Part shown: positions 20,853 through 29,949 of the stretch, piece after piece
Layout: each line of letters opens with the position of its first letter
Position numbering within the stretch: the first letter of the stretch is position 1
From: Clostridia bacterium
Lineage (GTDB): Bacteria > Bacillota > Clostridia > Christensenellales > Borkfalkiaceae
Length of the DNA: 64,000 nucleotides
Direction: 5' to 3'
Assembly (NCBI GenBank): GCA_017887095.1
Contig: JAGHIT010000094.1
Span: 1-64,000, forward strand
Program-made: the position numbers and the translations under genes
Notes under the pieces: generated by a model
What the model was told of the DNA's origin: nothing
Seen by the model: the letters and a program-made list of their open reading frames with translations, nothing else
Database searches by the model: none

Positions 20853-21011
20853 AATTGTTTTGTTCCGCGGCGCTGTCCGCGGATTTTCTGTATTAAAGTT
20901 ATGAAATTGTGCTTTCGACGAAAATTGTGTGATTACTCGATCGAAAAGTGCGTGTGAGGCAAGCTTTTTCTTGCTTTTCCGGCACAAATCCTGTATAATA
21001 AATGGTAAATT

Positions 21012-21695
21012 ATGGACTACTTAACTCGTTTGCTTGCGTCTTTTCTCGCCGTCATAATTGTTCTGACGTTGCACGAGGTTGCGCACGCCGTCGTCGCTTA
21101 TAGCTGCGGCGATCCCACACCGAAATGGCAGAATCGTCTCTCGCTCAATCCCCTGCATCATTTTGATCCGTTGGGGTTGATTTGTTTTGTGTTTGTGGGG
21201 TTCGGTTGGGCAAAACCGGTTGCAATCAATCCGAATAACTTCAAAAAACCCCGTCTCGGTATGGGGCTGACGGCATGTGCGGGTGTTGTCACCAACTACG
21301 TCACGGCGTTTTTCTTTTATCCGATTCTCTGTGTTGTCGTGAACTATTTCCCCCATATTACATTTCTTTACAATTTCTTATATTCGTTTATCGATTTTCT
21401 TGTTATTTACAGTTTGAGTTTTTGTGTATTTAACTTGCTGCCGCTGTATCCTTTGGACGGCTTCCGTATTGTGGACGCTGTTAACAAGCGCAGAGGAAAG
21501 ATTTATCGTTTTTTGCGCAATTACGGCTATTATATTCTGCTTGGGCTTATTTTGGAAAGTTTCATTTGCAGAGTTTTTGTCAATCTCAACGTAGAAATTA
21601 TGGGATATTTTAATATTCTCGGGTGGTTCATGACATTTGCGACAAAAATTTTGGGCTGGCCGATCACTGCGCTATGGGGGCTTGTGCCGTGGTAA
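21012..21695 (+). CDS. Site-2 protease family (M50) membrane peptidase
   Basis: HEVAHAVVA (HExxH) and NLLPLYPLDGFRI. Confidence 0.9.
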   Translation: MDYLTRLLASFLAVIIVLTLHEVAHAVVAYSCGDPTPKWQNRLSLNPLHHFDPLGLICFVFVGFGWAKPVAINPNNFKKPRLGMGLTACAGVVTNYVTAFFFYPILCVVVNYFPHITFLYNFLYSFIDFLVIYSLSFCVFNLLPLYPLDGFRIVDAVNKRRGKIYRFLRNYGYYILLGLILESFICRVFVNLNVEIMGYFNILGWFMTFATKILGWPITALWGLVPW

Positions 21696-22507
21696 ACGAG
21701 GAAAAGATCCGCGCGATCAGCGATAAATTTGAATCTAATGTTGAATATACGACCGTTCTTTCTAACTTTGAAGGCCCGCTTGATCTTCTTTTATATCTCA
21801 TCAACAAGGCTGAGATCGAAATTAAGGATGTCTTTGTTTCGCAGGTGACGGAACAGTTTCTGGAATATATGAAAGGCCTTCCTGATCTGGATGTCGACAA
21901 GGTGAGCGAATATCTCAATATTGCGGCAACTATCCTTAAGATCAAAGCGCAGGCGCTCGTACCGAATCTGGAGCAAGATCCCGAATTGGATGCGGAAATT
22001 GAAGAGGATAAGGCCGAACTCATTCGAGCGCTTGAGGAGTATAAGCTCATTAAAGAGGAGACCGGAAAGCTTAAAGAATTGGAAACGATCGGCTATTTTT
22101 TTAAAGAACCGGATAAAGATGTAGGTGAGGTGCGCACGGTATTTACGTTGGACAACCTCACGCTGGATGGTCTTGTTGCTGCTTTTTCTGCAGTGCTGCT
22201 CAAGCAGGAAGAGCTGGAGCGGACGGGGGAGGTGCGCGAGATCCCGCGGGATTCTTTTACGGTTGCTCAGAAAATACAATTTGTTTTAGAAAGTCTGGAA
22301 GAGCAAAAAGAGGTAAAATTTGAGCAACTTTTTACAAGGGATTTTACCAAACCGGAGATAGTAACCACTTTTCAGGCAATTCTGGAGCTGCTCAAATATC
22401 AGTTTTTGCATGTGAAGCAGGAGAAGGCGTTCGGAGAGATTACCATCATGCTCAATCCTGACAGGGACAAGGAGGCAGAACTTGGAACAATTGATGAATA
22501 CGATTGA
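21689..22507 (+). CDS. scpA: Segregation and condensation protein A
   Basis: NFEGPLDLLLYLINKAEIEIKDVFVSQVTEQF; GTG start inferred, overlapping previous gene. Confidence 0.9.
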   Translation: MVNEEKIRAISDKFESNVEYTTVLSNFEGPLDLLLYLINKAEIEIKDVFVSQVTEQFLEYMKGLPDLDVDKVSEYLNIAATILKIKAQALVPNLEQDPELDAEIEEDKAELIRALEEYKLIKEETGKLKELETIGYFFKEPDKDVGEVRTVFTLDNLTLDGLVAAFSAVLLKQEELERTGEVREIPRDSFTVAQKIQFVLESLEEQKEVKFEQLFTRDFTKPEIVTTFQAILELLKYQFLHVKQEKAFGEITIMLNPDRDKEAELGTIDEYD

Positions 22508-23189
22508 GGCGGTTTTATTTGCTTCCGGCAAGGGAGTTCCGATTGCTGATATCGCGGACAAATTAGAGGTTACCGAAGGAGAGGTAAAAAAAGCGCTTGA
22601 AAAGTTGCGCGAGAAGTATAGCGGAGACAGCGGTATCGTTCTTTTGGAGTTCAACAAAAAGGCACAGTTTGGTTCTAATCCAAAGTACAAGGACGGCGTT
22701 TCCGCGGTGCTCAATCCCATTCGAGAAAAGGAGCTTACCCGTACCATTCTGGAGACTGCCGCGATCGTTGCATACAAACAGCCCATCACGCGCACGGAAA
22801 TTGAACTTCTGCGCGGCGTCAACAGCGATTATGCGGTCAATGCGCTGCTCGATCTCAAACTCATTTATCCCTGCGGGAGAAAAGATGCCGTCGGCAAGCC
22901 TATTCTGTTTGCGACGACAGATGAGTTCTTAAAGCGTTTCAAACTCCACTCACTTGAAGATCTGCCCGATTACGATACGCTCATGGCGGCGATCACACGG
23001 ACAGAGGATCGGGACAGTTATCTCTATGCGCGTGAAGAATTGCCCGAGGAAGCGCCGGATGCAGGTTTGTCACAACCTCCTGTCACCGCCGGGAAACCGG
23101 AAGAGTCCGCCAAGGAAAAAGACGACGGGTACGAGATCCCCGATTTTTTGCAGGGACTGGATGAGGCGGATATTGTGAAAATCGGCTAA
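22482..23189 (+). CDS. scpB: Segregation and condensation protein B
   Basis: ETAAIVAYKQPITRTEIELLRGVNSDYAVNALL. Confidence 0.94.
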   Translation: MEQLMNTIEAVLFASGKGVPIADIADKLEVTEGEVKKALEKLREKYSGDSGIVLLEFNKKAQFGSNPKYKDGVSAVLNPIREKELTRTILETAAIVAYKQPITRTEIELLRGVNSDYAVNALLDLKLIYPCGRKDAVGKPILFATTDEFLKRFKLHSLEDLPDYDTLMAAITRTEDRDSYLYAREELPEEAPDAGLSQPPVTAGKPEESAKEKDDGYEIPDFLQGLDEADIVKIG

Positions 23190-23206
23190 AATCGGATATT
23201 TTTTGT

Positions 23207-23244
23207 AAATTCGCTCATATTACGGATATGGGCGAATTTTTTGT
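23207..23244 (+). terminator. Hairpin with T-run after scpB (overlaps next start codon)
   Basis: aaattcgctcatat-tacgg-atatgggcgaatttttt. Confidence 0.6.
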
Positions 23245-23818
23245 GTATTCGTTCTTTTTCGGAGCGCTTCTGACCTTTTTTCCTGTGTTCGTGTATATTG
23301 ATTTTTATCTGGATGCCGCGTCGAACAGAGGATGGTTTTCTCTTTCGGCTTATCATCGGCTGCGGCTGATGAAGGGGTATGCACAGCTTAAACAAGATGG
23401 GATCTTATTCCACCTTACAAAAAAAAAGGCGTATTTATTGCCGTTTTCCGAAATGGCGAGTGCGCGGAAAAAATTTGAAATCACGAAAGGGTTTCAGCCG
23501 TGGCGCTTTCATCAGGTACTGGAACTTGGCGGAGCGGACGATGTGCGCATGTGTATGGTTGCGGCAGCGATACGCGTCGCATTTGGGATGCTGTACGGCA
23601 TCGTCAAGGCAACATATTCGACAATATCATTGCGGAACAATGTGATTTTGTATCAAGAGACTAGACTGAGGGCTTCGGTACAGGCGGCAACCGTCTTGAA
23701 CGGGGTTGTTCTGTCCATGGCGTTTGGTAAAAAAATAGTGGAGGGTATCATAAAATGGATAAAAGACAGAAGATCGACAGCATTATGGAAAAGACGGCAG
23801 AGAAACTCACAAGTTTAG
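23228..23818 (+). CDS. DUF2953-like membrane-associated protein
   Basis: Length, N-terminal TM and position upstream of gerW/ytfJ; start uncertain. Confidence 0.55.
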   Translation: MGEFFVYSFFFGALLTFFPVFVYIDFYLDAASNRGWFSLSAYHRLRLMKGYAQLKQDGILFHLTKKKAYLLPFSEMASARKKFEITKGFQPWRFHQVLELGGADDVRMCMVAAAIRVAFGMLYGIVKATYSTISLRNNVILYQETRLRASVQAATVLNGVVLSMAFGKKIVEGIIKWIKDRRSTALWKRRQRNSQV

Positions 23819-24135
23819 TGGACGTTAACACAGTTATCGGGAAACCGGTCGTTACGGCAAGCGGCGCACAGGTCATTCCGTTTACAAAGGTGACCATGGG
23901 TTACCTCTCCGGCGGAGGAGAATACGGCGAAGTCAAAAAAATCGAAGACGGCGAATGCCTTCCGTTTGCGGGCGGAGCAGGGACCGTTATCAATGTCAAG
24001 CCTACGGGATTCCTTATCGACGACGGGGTGGAGTGCCGCCTTGTGCGCATCACGGATGATCCGCTTGACGGACTTATTGAAAAAGCCTCCGATCTTCTCA
24101 ATAAACTGGTCAGGCGTGAGGATAATGCGGAATAA
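23755..24135 (+). CDS. ytfJ: GerW family sporulation protein (YtfJ)
   Basis: VIGKPVVTASGAQVIPFTKVTMGYLSGGGEYG ... GGAGTVINVKPTGFLI. Confidence 0.9.
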   Translation: MDKRQKIDSIMEKTAEKLTSLVDVNTVIGKPVVTASGAQVIPFTKVTMGYLSGGGEYGEVKKIEDGECLPFAGGAGTVINVKPTGFLIDDGVECRLVRITDDPLDGLIEKASDLLNKLVRREDNAE

Positions 24136-25129
24136 ACTTTGTCTGATATTGGTGTTCGTATGTTTGATCGCAGGATTTGCTTTGCAAAGCACGTTCGTGG
24201 CGGAAGCAGAACAGGCGGCACAGGGGGAATGCGTTGCAGAGGTCTCGTCGCGCCGTGTTCTGCATGCGAGAAACGCCTCTCTTCCTTTGCCAAACGCCAG
24301 CACGACCAAGGTTCTGACGGCGCTCATTATTTTGGAAGATTGTCCGCTGGACGATATCGTCACGATTCCTGCAGAGGCTGAGGGCGTTGAAGGTTCCAGT
24401 ATTTATCTGAAAGCAGGGGATGTCTGTAGCGTTGAGGAACTGTTGTACGGACTTATGCTTCGCTCCGGGAATGATGCAGCAGTCGCGCTCGCGTTGCATC
24501 ACAGCGGTTGCATTGAAGCTTTTGCGCAAGTTATGAACGAGCGAGCACTTCTTTTGGGTGCGACGGACAGTTGTTTCGTTAATCCTCATGGGCTGCCGGA
24601 CGAACACCATCACACCACGGCGCGCGATCTTGCATTTATCACTGCAGCTGCTATGGAGAATGAGATGTTCCGCACGATCGTCTCGACGCGTTGCTATGCG
24701 CCCCGCGGATGGTACAATAAAAACAAACTGCTGTCTTCGTATGAGGGAGCTTGCGGGGTCAAAACGGGCTATACATTACAGGCGGGACGCTGTCTCGTCT
24801 CTGCGGCAGAGCGGAACGGGATGACACTTGTTTGTGTCGTGCTGAATTGCCCGCCTATGTACGAGCGTTCCTCAGAACTCCTGGATAAGGCGTTCGCCGA
24901 TTATTCGTTGGTGCGACTGACAGATAAACAAGAGACTATGTACGGATTTGCGGTTGACTGTGATTTTTCATATCCTCTGACCGATCGTGAGAAGGGGGAA
25001 ATCGACATCGTTCGAGAACTTGTCGAGCCGTTGCCGATGTCGCCGGGCAGCGTTGCAGGGCAGATTAAGATTTTTCTTGCAAATGACTTGATTTTTTCAC
25101 AAAATTTGTATATCATGGAAGAAAAATAA
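24125..25129 (+). CDS. D-alanyl-D-alanine carboxypeptidase family protein
   Basis: LPNASTTKVLTALI (SxxK), SGNDAAVAL, KTGYTLQAGRC. Confidence 0.9.
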   Translation: MRNKLCLILVFVCLIAGFALQSTFVAEAEQAAQGECVAEVSSRRVLHARNASLPLPNASTTKVLTALIILEDCPLDDIVTIPAEAEGVEGSSIYLKAGDVCSVEELLYGLMLRSGNDAAVALALHHSGCIEAFAQVMNERALLLGATDSCFVNPHGLPDEHHHTTARDLAFITAAAMENEMFRTIVSTRCYAPRGWYNKNKLLSSYEGACGVKTGYTLQAGRCLVSAAERNGMTLVCVVLNCPPMYERSSELLDKAFADYSLVRLTDKQETMYGFAVDCDFSYPLTDREKGEIDIVRELVEPLPMSPGSVAGQIKIFLANDLIFSQNLYIMEEK

Positions 25130-25144
25130 TTGTGGAAGGATGTC

Positions 25145-25849
25145 ATGCGTATCAATAAATTTTTGGCGGAGCAGGGGATCGCCTCCCGCCGCGGCAGCGA
25201 CCAGATCATTGCGGAGGGTCGTGTCAGCATTAACGGGAAGCCTGCAAAGGCGGGTGATAACGTTGCGGCGGAGGATGTCGTAATGGTGGACGGCAGGATC
25301 CTGTCGCATAAAGTCAAATATGAATATTACCTTTTGAATAAGCCTAAAGGTTATGTTTGTACGGTGTCAGATGATAAGGGCAGAAAAACTGTTATGGATC
25401 TGCTTCCCGCAGGCGCCGGGAGAGTTTTCCCCGTCGGAAGACTTGACTATGATACCGAGGGAATGCTTCTTCTCACCAACGACGGCGACCTTGCCTATCG
25501 TCTGACGGCGCCGCAGAGTGAAATTCCAAAGACTTATCTTGTGCGCATCGAGGGTGCGATTACCGATCAGCAGCTCAACCGACTCAGAGCGGGCGTGGAG
25601 ATCGAGCGCGGCGTTCTTACAAAGAAGTGCAAGATCACCGTTACCGAAACCGGAAAGACATATACGAAGCTTCGCGTTGTGCTAACAGAGGGAAAGAACC
25701 GTGAGATCAGAAAGATGTTTGAGGCCGTTGGGAAAAACGTGGATTTCCTGAAACGCCTGAAGATCGGGGATCTGGCGCTCACGGGATTGGATCGCGGTGC
25801 GGTGAGAAGACTTACGCCGGAGGAAGTATATTACCTGCAGAATCTTTGA
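25145..25849 (+). CDS. Pseudouridine synthase (RluB/RsuA family)
   Basis: S4 domain plus GRLDYDTEGMLLLTNDGDLAYRLTAP. Confidence 0.93.
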   Translation: MRINKFLAEQGIASRRGSDQIIAEGRVSINGKPAKAGDNVAAEDVVMVDGRILSHKVKYEYYLLNKPKGYVCTVSDDKGRKTVMDLLPAGAGRVFPVGRLDYDTEGMLLLTNDGDLAYRLTAPQSEIPKTYLVRIEGAITDQQLNRLRAGVEIERGVLTKKCKITVTETGKTYTKLRVVLTEGKNREIRKMFEAVGKNVDFLKRLKIGDLALTGLDRGAVRRLTPEEVYYLQNL

Positions 25850-25863
25850 TCGGGAGGGGAGAT

Positions 25864-26400
25864 ATGAACTTTGAAGAAGTATTACAGGCAAGAAAGAGTA
25901 TCCGAAGCTACATAGATAAACCGGTAGAGGAGGAAAAGTTGCACGCGATCCTGGATGCTGCGAACCTGGCGCCCTCCTGGAAAAATTCGCAGACTGCGCG
26001 CTGTTATGTTACGAGGGGGGAGACACTGCACAAGGTGCGAGAGGCGCTTCCTGCGTTCAATCAGCGAAATACGGAACATGCGCCTGTTCTTATCGTAATG
26101 ACATTTGTTAGTTGCGTGGCAGGATACGACGTCAAGACGGGGGTGCCGAGCAATGAATTCGGCAACGGTTGGGGCGCTTATGACTGTGGACTGCATGACA
26201 TGGTGATGCTTCTCAAAGCGAGCGAGCTAGGGCTCTCTACGCTTGTCATGGGGATCCGCGATGCAGAGAAACTGCGCGAGATTTTGTCCATCCCCGCCGA
26301 GGAACAGATCGTCAGCGTCATCGCATTGGGCTATGCTGCCGCGGATCCGGCACGTCCTGCTCGTAAGCCGTTACAAGAGCGCGCCCGGTACTTTAACTGA
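25864..26400 (+). CDS. Nitroreductase family protein
   Basis: ARKSIRSYIDKPVEEEKL, APSWKNSQTARCYV. Confidence 0.9.
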   Translation: MNFEEVLQARKSIRSYIDKPVEEEKLHAILDAANLAPSWKNSQTARCYVTRGETLHKVREALPAFNQRNTEHAPVLIVMTFVSCVAGYDVKTGVPSNEFGNGWGAYDCGLHDMVMLLKASELGLSTLVMGIRDAEKLREILSIPAEEQIVSVIALGYAAADPARPARKPLQERARYFN

Positions 26401-26423
26401 ATGTATCATAGAATAAATACAAA

Positions 26424-26453
26424 AATGCGCTGCCCGTTCGGGCGGCGCAATTT
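26424..26453 (-). terminator. Bidirectional-looking terminator between nitroreductase and lexA
   Basis: tgcgctgcccg-tt-cgggcggcgca flanked by A/T runs. Confidence 0.7.
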
Positions 26454-26470
26454 ATAGTGTCATAAGTCCA

Positions 26471-27067
26471 TTAAAGTGTACGCAAAAGTCCGACGACTTT
26501 TCCGAGAATGCTAACCTCGTCCAAAACATAGTCGGAAAGAGCACTGTTCTCGGGGTGAAGGATAATTTTTCCGTCGCGGCGGAAGAAGCGCTTGACGGTC
26601 GCACCTTCTTCGCCTTCCCCGCCGAACATGGCTACGACGATGTCGCCGTTGTCCGCGGTTTCCTGTTTGCGTACGACAATGGTATCTCCGTTAAAGATCC
26701 CGGCTTCGATCATACTGTCCCCCTTGACGGTGAGAAGAAACAGATCGTCGCCGGAAAACATGTTGGACGGCAGCGTATAGTATCCGTCGTAATTCTCCGT
26801 TGCCAGGATGGGGGTGCCGGCCGTGACTGTACCGATCAAAGGGACTCGCACGCTATTGGTCGTTCTTACTGAAACGGCACGTTTTTTTCCGGTAGCTTTA
26901 TGGAGAAATCCCATTTCTTTGAGTCGGTTGACATAGTCATATGCCGTTGCGGTGGACTTGATGTGCAGTTCTGCACAAATATCCCGTACAGTGGGCGGGA
27001 ATCCGTTTTCATCCGTGTAGCGGTTGATAAATGCGAGTACATCATCCAGTTTGCGTTTGTCCAGCAT
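26471..27067 (-). CDS. lexA: LexA repressor
   Basis: HTH FPPTVRDICAELHIKSTATAYDYVNRLKEMGF, Ala-Gly cleavage site, VKGDSMIEAGIFNGD. Confidence 0.96.
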   Translation of the reverse strand: MLDKRKLDDVLAFINRYTDENGFPPTVRDICAELHIKSTATAYDYVNRLKEMGFLHKATGKKRAVSVRTTNSVRVPLIGTVTAGTPILATENYDGYYTLPSNMFSGDDLFLLTVKGDSMIEAGIFNGDTIVVRKQETADNGDIVVAMFGGEGEEGATVKRFFRRDGKIILHPENSALSDYVLDEVSILGKVVGLLRTL

Positions 27068-27114
27068 GCTTGTTCTCCTTTAATGAGATTATAGCATACT
27101 TTTTTATGAATTGC

Positions 27115-27126
27115 AAACATTTGTTT
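27115..27126. promoter_or_regulatory. Candidate degenerate SOS box upstream of lexA
   Basis: AAACATTTGTTT, 9/12 match to GAACATATGTTC-type box, overlapping the inferred lexA -35. Confidence 0.4.
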
Positions 27127-27193
27127 TATACATTTTACATGATTTTTCAAAAAACAGTTGCTTTTTTTCTTGATACGCGCTATACTCATTCAC

Positions 27194-27394
27194 ATGGAAC
27201 GGAAAATGTGTGTATTGGACGAGGAAAAAGAGTGTGACGGGTGCTTGGAATGCGAAGTCTGTGACCTCGATCCCAATAAGATCTGTGATAATTGTGGTAA
27301 ATGTCTGAACATTCAAGAGTTCGCGTCAATAAGGATCGATAAGCTTTATCTGGATCCTGAGGCATATGAGCGGGATCAGCGCAAAAAGCAGTGA
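27194..27394 (+). CDS. Small cysteine-rich protein, function unknown
   Basis: 66 aa, 8 Cys within 34 residues: CVLDEEKECDGCLECEVCDLDPNKICDNCGKC; ATG 27194 after a TATACT-like -10. Confidence 0.6.
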   Translation: MERKMCVLDEEKECDGCLECEVCDLDPNKICDNCGKCLNIQEFASIRIDKLYLDPEAYERDQRKKQ

Positions 27395-27532
27395 GGGGTT
27401 TGTCTTAAGAGATACCGGAAAGTACGGAGCCGTCGTATTGATGGCTCCGCATTTATTTAGGAGGTCGCATCGTCAGAAGGTCGTTTTCCGCAGCTCTTAT
27501 GTAGAGTATATTTATATTTTTTGGACAAAGTA

Positions 27533-27583
27533 TTGACAGATTTAATCGTGTGTGATACTAGCAAATTGCAATCGGTTGCAATT
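27533..27583 (+). promoter_or_regulatory. Promoter plus LacI-family operator
   Basis: TTGACA at 27533; 20-bp inverted repeat AATTGCAA-TCGG-TTGCAATT at 27564-27583. Confidence 0.6.
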
Positions 27584-27602
27584 GTTTGTCGGAGGGAAGG
27601 GC

Positions 27603-28115
27603 TTGGTTACAATATACGATATTGCACAGCGGGTCGGTTGTGCTCCGTCCCTGCCGATGTCCGTAAATACTGTATCGGTGACGCCCGGCGCGTGCTTCGC
27701 ATCCGAAATCAAAGGCGTCCTTTTCGGCGATCTCCGTCCGGTCTCTGACGGCAAGTTTCCCGACCTTCGCATCGATACCGGCAACGATCTTGCCGCCGTC
27801 GGAGGAGGGAGACGGACGCGATTACGCCGTAGGGTCGCAATTAATTATACCAAGATGAGCTCCGAGTGCGATAAAATTGTAGTCACTTTGGGTGAAGGAA
27901 CGGAAAACTGTAATATGATCATTGTGCAGGTACAGGATGCACAGGGAAATATAATTGATCGTAACCGGGGAAAAGCGAAGCAGGCATTACGCTTGAAATT
28001 GAACTGACGGCAAAACAGTCGCAACGCATGGCAGAAAACGGAAATATGTATTTCAGACAATGGTCGTGGCACAGTCACCATAGAAAGCATCTGTTATTAT
28101 TCTGTAGCAGAATGA
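27603..28115 (+). pseudogene. Decayed locus: N-terminal 15-16 residues of a LacI-family regulator joined to unrelated, frameshifted beta-rich sequence
   Basis: TTG start after RBS ggagggaagg: (M)VTIYDIAQRVGCAPS then LacI homology stops; from 27840 three frames are needed to read ...VTLGEGTENCNMIIVQVQDAQGNIIDRN / GITLEIELTAKQSQRMAENGNMYF / DNGRGTVTIESICYYSVAE*. Confidence 0.55.
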
Positions 28116-28237
28116 AATACGATAACTTTTCGATAATTTACTCCCTGAGATTTATGGGAAATTAGAATCTTTTAAACGATTGCAAAACGTAAGAATATTT
28201 GATAAAATATACCCAAATTAACATGGAGATTCTGTTT

Positions 28238-29725
28238 ATGCAAAATATTCCGAAGATGAAAGTGGGGGTAGTGGCGGTGAGCCGCGACTGTTTCCCGGAG
28301 AGCCTGTCGGTAAACAGGCGCAAGGCGCTTATGGCGGCATACGAGAGGAAGTACGGAAAGGGCGATCTTTACGAGTGCCCCGTGTGCATCGTCGAGAGCG
28401 AGATCCAGATGCAGCAGGCACTCGCGGACGTGCAGAAGGCGGGTTGCAACGCGCTCGTGGTATATCTCGGCAATTTCGGCCCCGAGATCTCCGAAACGAT
28501 GCTCGCCAAAGAGTTCTCCGAGCGGATGAACGCGCCCGTCATGTTCTGCGCGGCGGCGGAGGAAAACATCGGCGTTCTTTCCGATTCCCGCGGCGACGCG
28601 TACTGCGGCATGCTGAATGCAAGTTATAACTTGAAGCTCCGTGGCGTGAAGGCGTATATCCCCGAGTATCCCGTGGGGGATGCGGAGGAATGCGCCGATA
28701 TGATCCATGCCTTTTTGCCTATTGCCCGCGCGGTATATGCGCTCAAGCGGCTGAAAGTCATCTCCTTCGGACCCCGTCCCACCAACTTCCTCGCCTGCAA
28801 CGCGCCCATTCAGCAGCTCTATAACCTCGGCGTGGAGATCGAGGAAAACTCCGAGCTTGACCTCTTCGAGGCATTCCACAAACATGCGGGCGACAAGCGC
28901 ATCCCCGAGGTTGTTGCCGATATGGAAAAGGAGCTGGGCGCAGGGAATAAAAAGCCCGAGATCTTGGCAAAGCTTGCGCAGTATGAGCTGACGCTCCTCG
29001 ACTGGATCGAGGCGCACAAGGGCAGCCGCGAGTATGTGGCGGTCGCGGGCAAGTGCTGGCCCGCATTTCAGACGCAGTTCGGCTTCGTCCCTTGCTATGT
29101 AAACAGCCGACTTACAGGCAGGGGCATTCCCGTGAGTTGCGAGGTGGATATCTACGGAGCGCTCAGCGAGTTTATCGGCACGGTGGTTTCGGAGGATGCG
29201 GTGACGCTCCTCGACATCAATAATACGGTGCCCAAGGAACTCTTCATCAGCGACATTGCAGGCAAATACAATTACAAGCTGACGGATACTTTTATGGGGT
29301 TCCACTGCGGCAACACCTGCGCGGGGAAACTATGCAATCCCACGATGAAGTACCAGAAGATCATGGCGCGTTCGCTGCCTGTGGAAGTCACCAATGGCAC
29401 GCTGGAAGGGGATATCGTTCCCGGGCAAATCACCTTCTTCCGTCTGCAGAGTACGGCAGACAACCATCTCCGCGCGTATGTGGCGCAGGGCGAAGTGCTG
29501 CCTGTTGCAACGCATTCCTTCGGCTCCATCGGCGTGTTCGCCATTCCCGAGATGGGCAGGTTCTACCGCCATGTGCTCATCGAAGGCGGGTTCCCACACC
29601 ATGGGGCGGTGGCGTTCGGACATTTCGGCAAGGCACTCTTCGAGGTATTCAAATACCTCGGCGTTGAGGATGTCGGTTTCAACAAGCCCGCGGGCGTTCT
29701 CTACAAGACGGAGAATCCGTTCTGA
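28238..29725 (+). CDS. L-fucose/L-arabinose isomerase-like protein
   Basis: 496 aa; overall resemblance to fucose/arabinose isomerase-like proteins (KVGVVAVSRDCFPESLSVNRRKAL, CWPAFQTQFGFVPCYVNSRLT, FMGFHCGNTCAGKLC). Confidence 0.75.
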   Translation: MQNIPKMKVGVVAVSRDCFPESLSVNRRKALMAAYERKYGKGDLYECPVCIVESEIQMQQALADVQKAGCNALVVYLGNFGPEISETMLAKEFSERMNAPVMFCAAAEENIGVLSDSRGDAYCGMLNASYNLKLRGVKAYIPEYPVGDAEECADMIHAFLPIARAVYALKRLKVISFGPRPTNFLACNAPIQQLYNLGVEIEENSELDLFEAFHKHAGDKRIPEVVADMEKELGAGNKKPEILAKLAQYELTLLDWIEAHKGSREYVAVAGKCWPAFQTQFGFVPCYVNSRLTGRGIPVSCEVDIYGALSEFIGTVVSEDAVTLLDINNTVPKELFISDIAGKYNYKLTDTFMGFHCGNTCAGKLCNPTMKYQKIMARSLPVEVTNGTLEGDIVPGQITFFRLQSTADNHLRAYVAQGEVLPVATHSFGSIGVFAIPEMGRFYRHVLIEGGFPHHGAVAFGHFGKALFEVFKYLGVEDVGFNKPAGVLYKTENPF

Positions 29726-29949
29726 GGTTAAGATTTTTGCGCAAGCAGGGTTTCCCTGCGCCTGCGCCCCGCCTTTGCGCATACTTGCGCTTGAGAAGGA
29801 TGAGTGAGGCGCACAAAGTATAATGGAGAGCGAAAATTTGTGCGACGAGGGGAGACTTGCTGTCAGCACTCTGCGCGTTTCAGCATGGTTTCCCTAAAGT
29901 CGTAATATTTATTTTTGTCCTCTAAAAAAGAAATTTTAAGAGATAATCT

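Noticed and set aside
28172-29305. 377-aa minus-strand ORF opposite the sugar isomerase
   Set aside because: Antisense shadow; plus-strand frame has clear enzyme-like sequence and RBS.
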